58,000 bases of DNA, taken from assembly GCA_029204225.1 (NCBI GenBank), contig CM055095.1, positions 42,994,223 to 43,052,222 of the forward strand, written 5' to 3'. This stretch comes from Diphasiastrum complanatum (Eukaryota; Streptophyta; Lycopodiopsida; Lycopodiales; Lycopodiaceae). The translations under genes and the position numbers were made by a program. Below, piece after piece: positions 46,505-57,400 of the stretch (the stretch's first letter is position 1; each line of letters starts with the position of its first letter). The notes under the pieces were generated by a model. That model made no database searches. It worked only from the letters and a program-made list of their open reading frames with translations, and had not been told where the DNA came from.

Positions 46505-48840
46505 TTACGGTACAAAATGACTGACGCATTGTTGAAAATCATTTGTGGAAGTTTGGACGAAAGAATACATTATTTGGAAGAGGAATCAAGGAAAATATCA
46601 AAGGAGTGCGAAGAAAAATCTACAAAGTTGAAAACTTGTTTGGATGAAAATGAGATGCTCAAGAAGGAGATCCAAAGGTTGAAATCTTCTTTGCATCATT
46701 ATACAACTAGTAATGATGAGATAAAAACTGCATTTCAATCCATGCGTATCTCATATTTGTCCCTTGTTAAAGATATGGATGTGCTCAACAGAAAGGTCCG
46801 AAGCAACAAGAGAAAAAGACTAGTAAACAAGGATATATGTGATCTATCATCTAGAGGAGGTCATAGAAAAAGACAAATCCGTGCATTCAAGTAGGTTATA
46901 GCTTGTTTGGTATTCAATATTGCTTGAACTTTTTGATTCATTTAGAAACACTAGTTTTGTTATTTATTCATTTCAACTTTATGTTGATTTGCTTATTATG
47001 CTGCTGTGAATACTATGAGTGTCATAATTTCTACTGACATTTTTGGAAAAATATTAGACGCTACATTGGTTAAGGGGGCATGTGATTTTTCTAGCATCAG
47101 TAGAGAAGCATATGCAACAATGTTTAAGATGATACATGAGGCATTTGCATAGGTAAGTATTAAGAAGTTTCCAATCCTAGGACGATTTCATCTTAAAGAA
47201 CAGAGAGACATGTTAAAGCAAGGTATGTAGATAAGAGTTGGTAATTTTTCTCATATCAATGAAGTGTATTGCTCGAAAGGAGAATGCCTAGCATATAACA
47301 ATTCTACCAATTTATTTATTGATATTAATCAGCTACTAACATTCATCATAAAATTTTATAGTATTACAAACGAGAATCTCAATAACAAGTTGATAGTTGT
47401 TCTCCAGTTAGATGAGTCTGAAATTATAAAAGGACAAAAAATGGAGAGAATCAGTCTTAGGATCATGAATGGAGCACTTTCAAATTCAGAAGACTCAGAA
47501 GGCCTGAACTTCAGTTTTCAATCAGAAAATGATATCGGGTGGTTGGCAGCATTTCAGGTATAGCAGTTCTTTCGCATAATCAATAGGAATAATCATTTTA
47601 ATATGGATTTCATTTGGCAAATCTTCTCTGTGTTAATATTATGAGGCTAAATCACTTTTTTTTTTTCTCTTATAGGTGATGAAAGAAGACCATGACATTC
47701 TCTCATGGATATTTAATAGAATGTCATATTCTGCCACCATAAAAAATCAGATGGAGGGAGTTCCACTCAATATTCCCAGAATTGGCACTTTCAACATAGA
47801 ATGGCATTTAGAAGGAGATCTGAAGACATTAACCCATGGCACTAACTCTAAACACCCTTGTTTGTATTGCATGAAGACAACAAAAGACATGACAAGGAGT
47901 ACAAGAATATCAAGAGATCGAGAAGATCCTAATTGGAAACCCATACTACCAGTTTCTCTTGAGAATGTTCATATCTGTACATTGCATGCAGAGGTGTGTA
48001 TAATAGAAAAAAAGTATATCTTTACATCTTGTTTGCATGGAATTCCGAGGCAGAGGCATCTGCAAAGGAAGCTATTTTCATATTAGAGGATGTGTTGTCT
48101 AAAGCATGCTTACACAAAGGCTATGTTAAAATAAAAAATGATGACAAGCTCAGGTAAAACAAGAAATATTCCATGCAAGCCGAGCATTGGAGGATCCAAT
48201 GCTCGCAATTTTTTATCAAACTATTCTGAAAAACAATCCAAGATTCAATACTCAGTTTGGAAAGAGATTATAGCTGCAACTCAAGATTTTAAAGAAGAAG
48301 GTTCTATCCATATACACAAAGTAGAAGTTTGGAAAAAATTAGAGAACATGGTGAAATGCTTGAGAAAAGATAAATTTTTAATTATTGATGTACAAATGAT
48401 ATATAAAAGAACTAGTGAATTTGTAAATGCAGTTCAAAGTGCATGACATGTAGATCATATAACACATTATATGGTAAGATTTCGATGTTACACTACTATT
48501 GACAAATATGTGCAATTAATTTACATACTTTTGGTACTGATTTAAATTATGTTTTTATGACATGCAGCACATATTACGGCATCATGCGACATTCTTTGCA
48601 AGAAATAGCGGAGGTCTTAGCATATGGTCATCACAAGGAATGGAAAAATCTCTTTGGCAAGCAAGAGCGGCATTTCATAAAAGTACACAACATGGAGGGA
48701 CTAGCACAAAGAACGCTATATACTGCAACTTTTCCAATGGTTTTACAAAAGAATCCAAATTTGTCATACAAAATCACGGATTATAAAAAATTTCAAAAAG
48801 CATGCAAATTTATACAAGCCAATAGGCAATAGATACAAAA
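46505..48840 (+). pseudogene. Unfamiliar multi-exon transposase-like gene, copy 2
   Basis: Exon 1 (about 46505-46894) encodes a coiled coil and a basic tail SNKRKRL. A short damaged exon (47043-47155) follows. Exon 3 (about 47190-47563) contains KLIVVLQLDESEIIKGQ and ends at a donor, TTTCAG|GTATAG; exon 4 starts after TTATAG near 47675 and contains DHDILSWIF, FNIEWHLEGDLKTLTHG, the finger CLYC and HICTLHAEV. A frameshift near 48010-48060 breaks the frame; then IPCKPSIGGSNARNFL. The last exon, after about 48567, reads RHHATFFARNSGGLS, then IWSSQGMEKS, KSTQHGG. I infer a DDE-type enzyme with D in LQLDE, D in EGDLKT and E in QGMEKS. Pieces recur at 14190, 55799 and 57618. I cannot name the family. 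Confidence 0.55.
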
Positions 48841-48894
48841 TGAGATTTTGTATATTAAATGAAATTTTTTACAAAAAGTACAACTGAGCAAAAT

Positions 48895-49785
48895 CTACTC
48901 TACTTTCGATATTTTTTCTAATGAAAGTTGCAACTTTGAATCATGCAACAATTTTTTTCTTTCGTATGGATCCAAAAGCTCATAGTTTTCAGGCTTACTC
49001 AGATCAACATAGGCAGCATACAATGCAAAATGAGATGATCCAAGCATGAAATCCACAGGTCCATATCCTAAAATTTTAAGTGCAATAGTTTTCTTTACAA
49101 AAATTGTTCTATGCACCTTATTAAAATCATGTCCTCCAAGAAAATGAGACAGTGCCTTGATTGCCACAATCATTGTCTCACCATGTTGTTGAAACTTTGA
49201 ATGGGCAACACTTATCTCATTATTCTTTAAGAACTTCAGATAATGCCCCAGTGCATGATCTCTTGAAAATTCTCCAGCAGAAGATCTCTGCCCTCCTTGA
49301 CAAATTGCGAAATCATCAAGGAAAAATGTTTTCTAAAATGAAAGAAATTTAAGGTAAGCTTCAGTGTATAATCTGACATAACGAATCTACTAGTACATAA
49401 TAAGATACAAAACTTATGCATTCGGCTTTGTCTTCCTTGATTATTGTCTGTCCATCAATATTATGTCCACCTTTCGATGTCAATATAATTGGTGAATAGA
49501 CAGCTGGTTTTGGAAAACCAAGCTGACTTTGAATTCTAAGAAACTCCTCTTCAGAAGCTAGATCATCTTCTTTATTGCACATTTCCTCCGTAGCCATTTT
49601 CAAGCAATCTTTTCCTCAATAAAACTCATCATTATTTGCATCGTCAGCACCAGGGAGAAGATCATCAGCATCATAAACGATTATATCTAAAAATTCATGA
49701 AGCTCTTTGTTCCAAATACAAAGAGTCATGGCCTCTGTGAAATCAAAAAGATCCAATATATCTGATAGTGTCAAAAAAATATATT
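48895..49785 (-). pseudogene. Convergent partner gene of the transposase-like gene
   Basis: It faces the gene at 46505 tail to tail, with only about 60 bases between stop codons. Upstream part (49785-49425) encodes LSDILDLFDFTEAMTL, an acidic DADDLLPGADDANND segment, a stop, and then a 60-residue block with SQLGFPKPAVYSPIILTS. An intron ends at CATTTTAG, and the last exon (49332-48895) is open throughout: DDFAICQGGQRSSAGEFSRD, HALGHYLKFLKNNEI, HFLGGHDFNKVHRTIFVKK, GYGPVDFML, SHFALYAAYVDL, PYERKKLLHD. I recognise no domain. A second copy of the C-terminal part begins at 57790, again next to a transposase-like fragment, so the two genes move or are duplicated together. Confidence 0.5.
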
Positions 49786-49999
49786 ATTTATATTATAAAT
49801 AGGCAATGTGATAAGAAATTTATCAGAAAGTGAAAGGATGTTGATAGTTATAGGGCCAATAAACGATGCCCAATTTTGTGCAGAATCAAAATCTGTACAA
49901 TCATCTAAACTAATGCTCGTATCAATAAAAAAAAGTTTCTATATTTATAGTCTTCAACTTTTCAGATTTTGTACCACTAGAAGAATGATTCTGAGAATG

Positions 50000-50587
50000 A
50001 TGGCTAGGACGAAATCCACTACCCATGCCATTACCTCTCTACAGCCATCCCATGCCCGTGTTCCCTCTGGTACTGGCCATAGATGTGGCAGAAAGCAGGT
50101 CTGGCTGAGGGAGATAATAAGACTCCAAAGATCAATTGAATTGTTGATCTCTAGAGCTATTTTCAACCAATCTGTTAGAAATGTCACATTGTCACTTGGG
50201 CTTGATGTTCGTTTTGTTGTGACAGCCATGCAGGCCTTACATGGTGCTACAGAAGACTTTATGTCCCAGTTTTTTGAGGATTCATGTCTTTTGGCTGTGC
50301 ATGGTAAGCGTGTTACCATCATGCCTAAAGATTTTGTTATTCTCAAACAACTTTGGGAACGTTATTCAAATCTTCATGTGGATAACACCATCACCTTCAG
50401 AGACCTGCCTCTGGATAGAACTGACTTACCAACTACCTCAAGGAGGAAAAGAAAGCAGGCTACCCCGAAAGAAGCTAGATCTCGAAGGCCAGCTGCTTCT
50501 CTGCCTCCTAGAGTTATCCTTGGCAAGAGAATCCACATTTTTTTGAGCTTTGAATCAGATGCTGGACAATCTGATTCAGACCCATAA
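50000..50587 (+). CDS. Divergent histone H3-like protein with C-terminal extension (195 aa)
   Basis: Starting at the ATG at 50000, the protein begins MARTK exactly as histone H3, and residues 34-121 cover the whole H3 fold without gaps: WLREIIRLQRSIELLI (alpha-N), FNQSVRNVTLSLGLDVRF (alpha-1, loop 1), TAMQALHGATEDFMSQFFED (alpha-2), AVHGKRVTIMPKDF (loop 2, alpha-3). Loop 1 has the canonical H3 length, unlike plant CENH3. The tail is about 10 residues shorter than normal, retains Lys4 and lacks the ARKS sites. A 70-residue extension follows, with a basic cluster (RRKRKQ, RSRRP) and an acidic end (SDAGQSDSDP). The frame is open upstream to 49808. It has no intron. It is GC-richer than its AT-rich surroundings and lies between the convergent partner gene and unfamiliar exons. 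It may be a captured H3 gene, a retrocopy, or a specialised variant. Confidence 0.75.
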   Translation: MARTKSTTHAITSLQPSHARVPSGTGHRCGRKQVWLREIIRLQRSIELLISRAIFNQSVRNVTLSLGLDVRFVVTAMQALHGATEDFMSQFFEDSCLLAVHGKRVTIMPKDFVILKQLWERYSNLHVDNTITFRDLPLDRTDLPTTSRRKRKQATPKEARSRRPAASLPPRVILGKRIHIFLSFESDAGQSDSDP

Positions 50588-50639
50588 TCATCCTCTCCTC
50601 CTGTTATTCATCCAGTTCTTCATAAGGTTTCTTCACCAA

Positions 50640-51065
50640 AAGTGATGATAACCTGAAAAATCTATAAATATTGTGTCTACATCCCTTTCTCTCCTTTTAC
50701 ATAATATTTTTGTTAGAATTCCATATGATTCTAATCAGGTTTATTTTGATTTTGACCATTATAACCAATACGAGACCTACTTAGCTGATAAAATTGATCA
50801 GCTCGGCAATTATTTTGATTTCTTTCTTCTAGATTCAAATAGAAGATATAGATTAGGTCCCAAATTTTGTGATATTGTAGAAGCTAGCAGAAACTTTTTA
50901 CATGATAATATTAGTTCTTATTCTCAGGGTGTAGTTTTTGTTGTGAGTCCATTTTTTATGGGAGTGGTGAAGGCAAAAGACGCCAATTTTGAAAGGGCTG
51001 TATATTTCATTGAATGTAGTCGAGTGGCAAAATTTTATTTGATTCCATATGAGAATAAATAAGGA
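50640..51065 (+). CDS. Unrecognised open frame downstream of the histone-like gene
   Basis: A 129-codon open frame from 50673 has no ATG at its start, so it is likely an exon or a truncated gene. It is rich in Phe, Tyr and Asp (DSNQVYFDFDHYNQYET, LGNYFDFFLLDSNRRYR, VVFVVSPFFMGVVKAKD, FYLIPYENK). There are no membrane spans or zinc motifs, and I do not recognise it. It is in the same orientation as the histone-like gene, 86 bases further on, and no stops interrupt it. Confidence 0.4.
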
Positions 51066-51139
51066 TTGCTAGTTTGTTTTTGTTGCTTTAATTTGGATGA
51101 TTAGTCCTATTCAAATGGATTCTAATTTTTATTTTGATT

Positions 51140-51870
51140 ATTGAAGTCGGCATTGGAGCTTGAACATTCTTTGTGTAAAGATAAATAAGGACGAAGTATC
51201 AAATTTTCTACGTGTAAAAGTAAACTCAGCTAATAATACACATAGAGAATTTGATTCTCTACTTCCTGATGTCGTTCGGGAAATATCGACAACGACGATC
51301 TCAATTGGAGAGATAACCATTCAATCTCTCAAAGTATATACAATTTATCTCTGATATGCATGTATTTTTTTTTAGTTTAAATCTATCATCATAGTATAAA
51401 TAAATTTTATGTCATAATATTACTAATTTTCATTTAATATATGCAGTGTGTACAACAAAGGGACACTTTTAGTTGTGCATGGTTTGTCCTGTACAATAAA
51501 AAGCTCTTTTGGGTGGTATAATTTACAAGTCGATGTAGATATTGAAAAGATAATATTTTGTTCATTTGTAGTTCCTTTCATTCTGATTCTTATTTCTTTA
51601 CTATCATTGTTGTTGATTCACGTGTTTTGTGATGATAGTTCACTCTTGAGCTGTACACTCCCGATGATGTATATAGGTTTCGGCAAGAAATGATCAGAAC
51701 TTATGTACAAAATGGTGCAAGCATTACGCCTGAAATCGAGGGCCCGAAAAAACAAGCTGCTCCTGCCTTAATAGCCTTTCAGGGTGCTCAAGATGTAGAT
51801 ATAATTATATATGATAAAAAAGACATAGATGTCTTTCCCAATACAGAGGAAGGCAAAATTATAGGAGAGA
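51140..51870 (+). other. Further exon-like pieces of unknown gene(s)
   Basis: Three short open pieces follow in the same orientation. 51160-51354 includes LNILCVKINKDEVSNF. 51448-51530 follows an ATATGCAG acceptor-like site and reads GTLLVVHGLSCTIKSSFGWY. 51644-51870 follows GATGATAG and reads LELYTPDDVYRFRQEMIRT, then GPKKQAAPALIAFQGAQD. Splice-like edges suggest a multi-exon gene, but the joins cannot be fixed. Copia sequence begins soon after. Confidence 0.3.
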
Positions 51871-51879
51871 GGCCTATTA

Positions 51880-53241
51880 TTGCTCCGGGAAAACCTTCAT
51901 CACTTGCCATTGATACAACAGTCCGGACTTCTGGCTCAGGCGTGTCTATTGTCGACCTACTTCTAGACAGCGAATCAGATGAAGATGTTGCTGCTAACCA
52001 GCAACAAGTCCCAAGAGCGGTTCATCAGCCAAATCCTCCCAGAAGGTCAAGCCGAGTGCGCACACACCCCACAAGGTACACTCCTGAGTCTACGTGTCTC
52101 TTGATATAGGAACCGACGAATCGAAGAAGCACTCAGCCAACCAGACTCTGATCTCTGGAGAGAAGCAATGGACAGAGAGTATTCCTCTTTGATCAAGAAC
52201 CAAATGTGGTCGCTAGTCAAAGCTCCTATTGGCTGCAATATCATTGATTGCAAATGGATCTTCAAGATCAAATACAATGCCAATGAAGCAATTGATCGAA
52301 GGAAGGCAAGACTGGTAGCACAAGGATTCACTCAGATTTCCAACGTCAACTACAACGAGACTTTCAGTTCAACACTCGATCATTCATCGACCTGAATGCT
52401 CCTGTCTTATGCTGCAGTTGCCGATCTCGAAGTACATGAACTCGATGTGAAAACAGCCTATCTGAATGGAGTTATACAAGAAGACATCTATATGATCCAG
52501 CCTAAAGGATACGTTCTGGAAAGTAGTATGAATGATTTCTGTAAACTCCACAAAGCACTTTATGGCTTGAAACACTCTGCCAGAGCTTGGTTTTAGAGGA
52601 TTAATACATTCCTCATCGAACAAGGATTCAAACCAAGCATTGTTGATTGCAACGTCTATTCCAAGTCAGTGCCACAATCCTTCATTATCATCACCTTGTA
52701 CATGGATGATACGTTGCTCTTCAACAACAATACCAATTTGGTCAAGGATGCTAAGCAGATACTGCTTTCAGAGTTCAACATGACTGATCTGGACGAAGCT
52801 CACTTCTGTCTAGGCATTCAAATCCACAGAGACAGAGCGAGACAACTGATTTACATCACTCAACAAAGGTATCTTCACAATGTTCTTAACAGATACAATC
52901 TAATGAATTGTAAATTAGCTCACTCACCAATGGATCTAGGCCTGCATTTGTTAAAGGACCAATGTCCCAAGACGAAGCAGGAAGAGGAGCAGATGAGAGA
53001 GTATCCTTATTGATCGATACTTGGATCTCTCATGTATGCAATGGTCTGTGCAAGACCGGATATCTCTTTTGCAGTAATCTCACTCAACCAATATATGGCT
53101 AATCCTGGCATCACCCATTGGAAGGCTCTCATAAGAGTCATGAGGTATATTCGAGCTACCATGGACCAGTGCATCTGCTATGGAGATGTCAGCAACAACA
53201 ATCTTCATCAGTTCAGTGGATATTCTGATGCAACAGGGGGG
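51880..53241 (+). pseudogene. Ty1/copia pol remnant (IN-RT linker and RT)
   Basis: It begins with the usual linker (PPRRSSRVRTHPTRY near 52050), and RT continues through SLVKAPIGCNIIDCKWIFK, KARLVAQGFTQ, LDVKTAYLNG, EEDIYM-like QEDIYM, KALYGLKHSARAW, then LYMDDTLLF (YMDD-type catalytic site), AHFCLGIQIHRD, and RPDISFAVISLNQYM. Several frameshifts and stops break it. RNase H is cut off just after YSDA, and the sequence jumps straight to a purine run and the LTR, so an internal deletion removed most of RNase H. Confidence 0.9.
53231..53241 (+). promoter_or_regulatory. Polypurine tract of the copia remnant
   Basis: CAACAGGGGGG directly precedes the LTR start TGTTGGATTT. Confidence 0.6.
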
Positions 53242-54191
53242 TGTTGGATTTATCTCCTCCACTCTTCCAAATCCCATTTGCCTCCATTCATGCTCCATTT
53301 TTACTCATGTTTCGCACAATCTGCATATTTACATGTAAAATAAGACAGACAAATAAAACATGACTTTTTGCATAAATACAAGTAAATTCTCACAAGCAAA
53401 GAAAAGGCAAAAAGATCATGACACTGTGTTTTTACACGCGTTTTGTGACAGGCAAAAAAGGTGACACTGCCTTACAAAATGCCAAAGGTGCCCTAAGAAG
53501 CAAAGGCACCTTGTAAATCGAATCCTAAGGCATTTCGTTAGAGTGACGCATTTTTCTCACCTTCACCAACGTTCATTTCAGCAAAAGCTGACATCACGGC
53601 CTTCTCACGCTCATCCCATGCAACTGTGCAATCAGAACTGACAACAACATTAGCCACCCACGATCTCCTATAGACAGCACATCCAGTTTGTACTTTCTTC
53701 ATTTGCACACCTGTAAAAAGATGTATATATATTGGATACCACATGTGCGTATCTTGGGTGTGCAAAAATTAATTGCATCAGAAGTTTATCAGAGATAGAC
53801 GAAGTAGGTGCCTTGCGCATTGATTCTTTATTTGTCAGTAATAGGTTCATTCCTTTACAGATTGAATCAGCTTTATAGAGCATGCGGTTTCATCCGCTAT
53901 TGCCTTGTGCTCTACCACCTTGTGCTCTACTGCGACAAATTATTCTTCTGATGTTTTGTTAAAGTTTGGCTACATAATCTAAATAACCGTGATTTCTATC
54001 TCTAACGTTCTGTTCATTTCTAATAGGCGTAGTCATGCTTAAGAAAGAAGTAATGTTGCTCATTCCGCTGCGTGGGAACACATTCCGTTCGAGTTCACTT
54101 CTCGTTTGAGTTTCAAGTTCGCTTCTTTTCATGTTTGTTTTCTTTTCGAGCTATTTTTGTCTCCCATACTCACACACCTCTTCTTCCAACA
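53242..54191 (+). repeat. 3' LTR of the copia remnant (950 bp)
   Basis: It starts TGTTGGA and ends TTCCAACA, a 7-bp inverted repeat. Its outer edge coincides with the start of the 54192-55800 repeat, whose other copy (16223) lacks this LTR; this fixes the boundary. No matching 5' LTR is in the window. Confidence 0.75.
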
Positions 54192-55800
54192 TAAAGAAAA
54201 TTTCTTAACTTGTGCATACATATTTGTGTGGACCAATAAGAACCATACATATTAGAGTCTTTGGTTGTAGGGCATAAATACACATACTTGACCAAATTAT
54301 AATTAAATTGGATACACAATCAATAAAATGCATATTTTTAGGTGTGATGACAAGGTCAAAGTATACAAATGCTATGATACAAAGGCAAGGGTACCCTACA
54401 ATGGTCGGGACGTGATTTATCATGAGATGCATGAGTATAATGATGTTGAAAGTGCTGAAAATCAATCCACTTAGAATGACCAGGTGAGTCAACCGCCCTT
54501 AATGGAGGATCCTAATGAGTCAAGTTGAATTGATAATGAAGATACCACTCCACTATGAAGGGATGTAGAATGAGGCAAGGCCAACATATAGGTCTACTAT
54601 AATAAAAAAAGTAGTGATTTGTGAAAAGGAAACAAAACGGATATTCCATCGCATACATAATCTTCTAGAGGTATATTTCCTAGTCACAAGGGTCCTAAGT
54701 GGTAAAAGAAGCTTGCAGATGACATGGAAATAGATTTACCTATATCGGATAAGGAGAGAGATATATGAAGATATAAAAGAGAAGAGAAAGCTCTTGAAAC
54801 ATTTAAAATGATATATGCATTGATGTCTAGCTTCATACAAAGCAATCAAGCATCATATTTTGTGGAAGCAAAGGATAATTAAATATTTTCAAAATATTGG
54901 TGGATCCCGTACATGATAAGACACCAATTGGAACCATGTTGTGTATTTGACAAAATATCATGTGGATAGTCATAGTGGAATCCAACTAACAAGAATTTAG
55001 GTCTACCATGGTTGTACGAAAACACATTGAAGTGAGGGATCACTTCATTTATGAGAGACTTCTAAGTGAAGATATTAATGTTTGACATTGTAGGTGTGAA
55101 GAACATCTACCAGATCACATATTCACAACAAACCCTTATGTAAAGATAAGTTTGAGGAGGTTAGAGAAAAACTGTCAATAGTTAAAGTTAGCTAGTTTTT
55201 TAGGGATGATGTTTGTATTAAAATATTGGTTAACTTCTCATTTTTGTGGTTAAGATAAGCTTAAGTTATCTTAGCACATGTGTCATTGTATATTTGTTAT
55301 ATTTGAATGTGTGACATTGTAATAGACACTTGTCGACTTAGTATGATGAGCACATATAGTGTTTATGCCAATCTATCTTAGTTTTGTGGTGATCTGCCTG
55401 AATTTGTGTGATTATGTTGTCAATTTTGACTTATTGTCAAACTATTTTGTAGGCCTCCAAGTCGGCCTTAAGTCAATATTTGCTTAATTTTCATAGGTTA
55501 ACCATCACAAGAGATATATGATAATAATAACTATAATAAGGAGTTAATGAGAGAACTAAAGCTCAATGCTTGAGGATCAATAAAGAGGGAAGCAAGCTTG
55601 ATGATTTTATGGCATGCTTCCGATATGGAAAATGAGGTCACTTGTTCATGCACTACCCAAGTTAGAGAATGTGTCAAAGTTGTGGGTGATTTGGACATAC
55701 TACAATCATTTGTGGTGTAAATTGAAATATATTTGAAAGTTGGGAGCACACGTGATAGAATGTTTCATGAAAGAGCATGTGAATGATGTCACTATGTGCA
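54192..55800. repeat. 1.6-kb repeat, copy 2 (partner at 16223-17822)
   Basis: Collinear with copy 1 and containing the same remnants: integrase C-terminal-like segment, RNase H end (KHIEVRDHFIYERLLSE), probable LTR and zinc-knuckle fragment (near 55605-55740). It is joined at 55799 to a piece of the transposase-like family. Confidence 0.85.
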
Positions 55801-55952
55801 TCACAAGGAATGGAAAAATCTCATTGGTAAGCAAGAGCGGCATTTCATAAAAGTACACAACATGGTGGGAATACCACAAAGAACGCTATATACTGCAACT
55901 TTTTCAATGGTTTCACAGAAGAATCCAAATACGTCATAATACAAGATCGACG
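55799..55952 (+). pseudogene. Transposase-like family C-terminal fragment, copy 3
   Basis: Matches 48628-48780 closely (ACAAGGAATGGAAAAATC, GCGGCATTTCATAAAAGTAC). It encodes SQGMEKSHW and HKSTQHGG. The Trp after KSH is Leu-Trp in copy 2. It starts abruptly after copia-derived repeat. Confidence 0.75.
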
Positions 55953-55969
55953 GATATTTGGAATGCAAT

Positions 55970-57400
55970 TTTTTAGATTGATAAAAAGATATGATGATTG
56001 AGATGTATTTGCTGATAGTAAATCTCAGTATCATAAGTTGAATTGTTTTGCCAATCTGCATTCTATCTCGAGCTCATGTCTTTTACATACCTGCATAAAA
56101 TTAATACAAAGTGAGTTACAATCAGTATAGAGATTGTATAAGAAAGTTTTGATATAAACTATTCATAAAGAATCGAGTGTTTATAGTTACTTATGAGTTT
56201 AACATTGAAAATGAATCTGAAGTCTAAAAGTATATCATCTTGTAGGAGCAATAGTTCCCCCCTGATGTAATTCAGACTCCAACCCTCTTCCACGTCAACA
56301 CATGTCAAAACTGCATCATTGTATATAATTTTGATATTTTTTCGTTTTGAATGTCCACTAGCTTCCAAGTCTTGATCGAGTGGCACCCATTTACCTTTAT
56401 TTTTTTTCCATCTTTGATAATGGAAGCATAAGCTCAACATTTGTTTTTCAATTCGATAACAAAAGCACGTGGAAGATATTTTAATTCTACATTCTATATC
56501 TCCATCTGATCTTTTGTCCCGACCTTCATCCATAAGATCAGATAGTAAACTATCTGATAAATTTTTGCATACAAACATCGTTGGGGTTTTGTGTACACTG
56601 ACACTGGAAAAGAAATCCACAAATATATTCAGAGAAATAAACCAACTCAATCTGACTATTTTTTATCTCATGCTTATCTTTAATGAATTTTATACATCAT
56701 TATATAGCTTGCAATGAAATGATTATGAAATTGCAGCATCTGGATCAACCCATTCATCACTTCCAAAACTAGGTAATGGACTATTTGTCCAAAACCTCCT
56801 TTTGTATCAAGAATGTACATTGATTCATAAAAAGGATCCCACTATCAGCTTTTGCAGTTCTACCTCTATATTGTAGTTGTCCAATATCAGTGTGAATAAC
56901 ATCTAACACACGTGCTAGAGATCCACTGGGCTCCCATTCATTTATGCTAGATGGATATAAATCTGCAAGAGAAAAATGATCAGATTGGCAAGTTTACTAA
57001 TAGAAATGACAAAAATCAAAGTATTGTAAAATATCAATACTCATAGTTGTTTTTTTTGTGATTCTGACAGTTGAATCCTTGCACATTTATCTCCGAACGC
57101 ATATATACATGTTGGATTAGAATTTCATAAATAAATTTTCCTCTTGATGATGTTTTGAAATCCAAAATTCTAGCCTTCCAATAAGATTGAAATGATAGTT
57201 TTCACGCTTTGTTTTTTCGAATTGCTCCTCTTGATGATGGATGCAGCAAAACCCAAGAGTTTTTTGAATATGTTCTTGGCACCCATAATCCATTATTATC
57301 TTTCTCATTTGTCAACCATCTGTCATATTCATTTTCAATATTTTTGGGTCTCTTTGGGTAGCAATGAGCTAGAAGGGTAGGCCTCAACAACCAATAGCAT
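55970..57400 (-). pseudogene. Unrecognised multi-exon gene beside the transposase-like fragments
   Basis: Pieces on the minus strand from 57390 down: AHCYPKRPKNIENEYDRWLT, GLWVPRTYSKNSWVLLHPSS, then (57180-57060, another frame) RILDFKTSSRGKFIYEIL; then INEWEPSGSLARVLDVIHTD and QYRGRTAKADSGILF (56950-56830); then a 163-codon frame (56650-56159) with KNLSDSLLSDLMDEGRD, a basic KRKNIKI and VDVEEGWSLNYIRGELL; and VCKRHELEIECRLAKQF near 56090-56030. Intron-like gaps and at least one frame slip separate them. I recognise no domain. It is convergent with a transposase-like fragment, as the partner gene at 48895 is, but it is a different protein. Confidence 0.4.

Noticed and set aside
50000-50587. 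Calling the histone-like gene a centromeric CENH3
   Set aside because: Loop 1 has the canonical H3 length, and alpha-3 keeps the H3-type KRVTIMPKD; plant CENH3 usually has a longer loop 1 and a different alpha-3 start. The N-terminal MARTK alone does not decide.
46505-51870. Endogenous giant-virus insertion as source of the histone-like and unknown genes
   Set aside because: The genes contain introns, the transposase-like gene is repeated in fragments as mobile elements are, and no viral hallmark gene was seen.
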